From Embiotoca jacksoni (taxonomy: Eukaryota > Chordata > Actinopteri > Embiotocidae), in contig JAKOON010000009.1 in NCBI GenBank assembly GCA_022577435.1, forward strand, positions 11,222,911 to 11,286,910: a stretch of DNA of 64,000 nucleotides. Reading direction: 5' to 3'. Made by a program: the position numbers and the translations under genes. Numbering within the stretch: position 1 is the stretch's first letter; each line of letters begins with the position of its first letter. This document shows positions 62,231 to 64,000 of the stretch, piece by piece. The notes below the pieces were generated by a model. That model did not search any database. It had not been told where the DNA came from and saw nothing but the letters and a program-made list of their open reading frames with translations.

Positions 62231-64000
62231 GATTTTCAGGAACTTAGATTGATGCAGTGTTTGAAGAAGTCCAGATGGTGTGTGTGTTAAACACTGCTCC
62301 CTGCAGAGAACCACACTCACAAATATGCATCCGCTAACACACAGTAAACAAACATTATCATATATCTTTGTTCAGCTGACTGCAAATTAGCTCCTCTAGG
62401 ACCTCATTCAGATGTTTTTCAAAACTGTATTTTTCTACACATCGTACAAGAGCGTACAACAGCTTTGTTGTTAGCGTCAACACATTAAAACCACATGAAA
62501 GCCTCAAATCCAATGGAAACTAACAAATATGCTAAATTCAATAAGTCTTCAAAAGCAAATGTTTCCACTGTTTTTGGTTTCTTGAATTTTAAACTTATAA
62601 TACTTAAAAAAACAGAGGTGTGACCACACACATCCACAATTAGGTTTAGTAATATTGTAAACATGAAAAATAATCAGTGCATTTCAACACACTGCTCATT
62701 CCTAGGGATTAGGAGCAGTTTGGAAAACGTCATTTATATACATGATTTTCAATTCAGATACGAGGTCATTATGGTAACATTGACGGACGGTATGTCTGGC
62801 TGAACGCCTGCTGTTGACCTCTACCCCCAACAACAACTACTGTATAACCCTCCTATCTTATCCTAACTTTTAACAATAAATCAATTTTGTCAACGACATT
62901 TGCATCAGTCAAATCAAAATTCATTTTCATATGTTGGTTTCCCAGCTATGCTATTTCGGACTGTATGCGCATGAGGGTGACGTATGGTGAGAGGAATTTA
63001 GTGTGGTAAACTCTCTAGAAGAAAACACACACACATACCTCAAGAAATGTATAATCACCCGGGATCTCTTCATGATACAAACTGAGCTTCTCTGTGAGAG
63101 CAGATAGGATTGACCAGTTGGACCAGCTTGTGCCCATTTTTAAATACTTAAAAGTGGACCTGTCAGATTTGGTTGGTGCCTGTGGCCCTCCAGCTGTGTG
63201 GTTTTTCTAAATATGCAGACTGTGTTGGACTCCCGCTGAGAATCTCAATGTATGTCAGTGTAATTTATTTTTATTTAACATAACAGAGTGTGCCCTAATT
63301 TGCTCCTCGTTTTTTCTAATTTAGCTCGTTTTAAAATACACTCTTTTACAAAATACGAGGAGAGAGCGCTTGTTTTCTACGTTAGGACGTAAAGCAAATG
63401 ATCAAGATTAACGAGATGGAACAGAGGCGTTTCAACTCCTTGTCATTTGGTGTAATGTGAATGATTTAATGATTGTTACGATGTATGATCAATAATTTAC
63501 TGTTCCATGAGTGCTCGTGAAAGTTGGGCACATAACATAAAAAATAGAGAAATGACCCGTGTGATCACCCACATTGGAGAAAATAAAAACAAATGAATCA
63601 GAATAAAGCTTGTTTCAGGTAAAAAAAAAAATAATTAATAATAAATACATGAATAAAGAAACTGGGTCCGTTAAACGATCATGACAAAAAAAGAAAAGAA
63701 AAAGGGAACATCAAAGAGAGAAATAAAACTAAGTAAAAGCAGGAATTCCTATTTTAAGAAAAAATTAAAGCAGCAAGGGGGAAACAAAATTGGCATTAAG
63801 AATCAATGATGTCTCTTAGACATGCATCAGTGCAGAGAGTGTGTGTTTGTAATTTAGCAATATGCATGCAAATTACTCCAAGGAGTATTAATGCAGCTGT
63901 GATATCTGATATTCTCCTGTAATAGTTACAGTATGCCGTAATGGGACCTGTGGAGTTTTATTGGCATCAAATATAGCTTGACTATGAATTTATTAGGTTA
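62231..64000. other. Non-coding, nothing recognised
   Basis: AT-rich sequence. A purine-rich run lies at 63680-63770. No exon, RNA gene or repeat end could be supported up to the window edge. Confidence 0.55.

Overview
The window looks like an intergenic or intronic stretch of a teleost (ray-finned fish) genome. The signs are long (CA)n/(GT)n microsatellites, L2-type LINE sequence, Tc1-like transposons with TA target duplications, a tRNA-derived SINE, many short terminal-inverted-repeat elements, AT-rich composition and poly-A/poly-T runs. I found no host protein-coding gene I could name. The only recognisable proteins are transposon proteins, and all are broken: an L2 reverse transcriptase and two Tc1-like transposases.

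Layout. 1-11100: mostly unique-looking AT-rich DNA with a pyrimidine-rich block (about 1330-1850), a decayed fish interspersed repeat (2346-3010), an L2 3'-tail fragment (7945-8015) and microsatellites. 11100-13720: a CpG-richer segment dense in homopolymers, with a promoter-like and first-exon-like arrangement on the minus strand (about 12840 to 12365), then a degenerate ~88-bp minisatellite (12863-13345) running into a short TTAA-ended element (13346-13705). 13720-33330: mostly featureless DNA with long CA/GT arrays, a fold-back repeat (21785-21896), a compact MITE-like element (28669-28855) and two weak coding-like remnants near 18.7 and 19.4 kb. 33333-35133: a terminal-inverted-repeat element carrying an inserted 5'-truncated L2. 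38.3-46.4 kb: a pyrimidine tract, MITE-like elements, a dispersed fish repeat and a SINE. 49312-51550: a second copy of the terminal-inverted-repeat family, split by a complete Tc1-like transposon (49488-51201), which is itself split by a 76-bp retroposed tail. 51776-51875: a (GAT)n array. 59789-61078: a second, unrelated Tc1-like element with an internal deletion, beside a (TA)n tract. 62155-62230: a final CA array.

There is no operon, CRISPR array, prophage or gene cluster, and nothing here amounts to a new biological system. The most informative content is transposon archaeology. An apparently unnamed non-autonomous DNA-transposon family is present in two copies, each used as a landing site by a different element. 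The stacking gives a relative order of insertion. Repeat-family calls made from memory of fish genomes are marked as such and need a repeat-library search.
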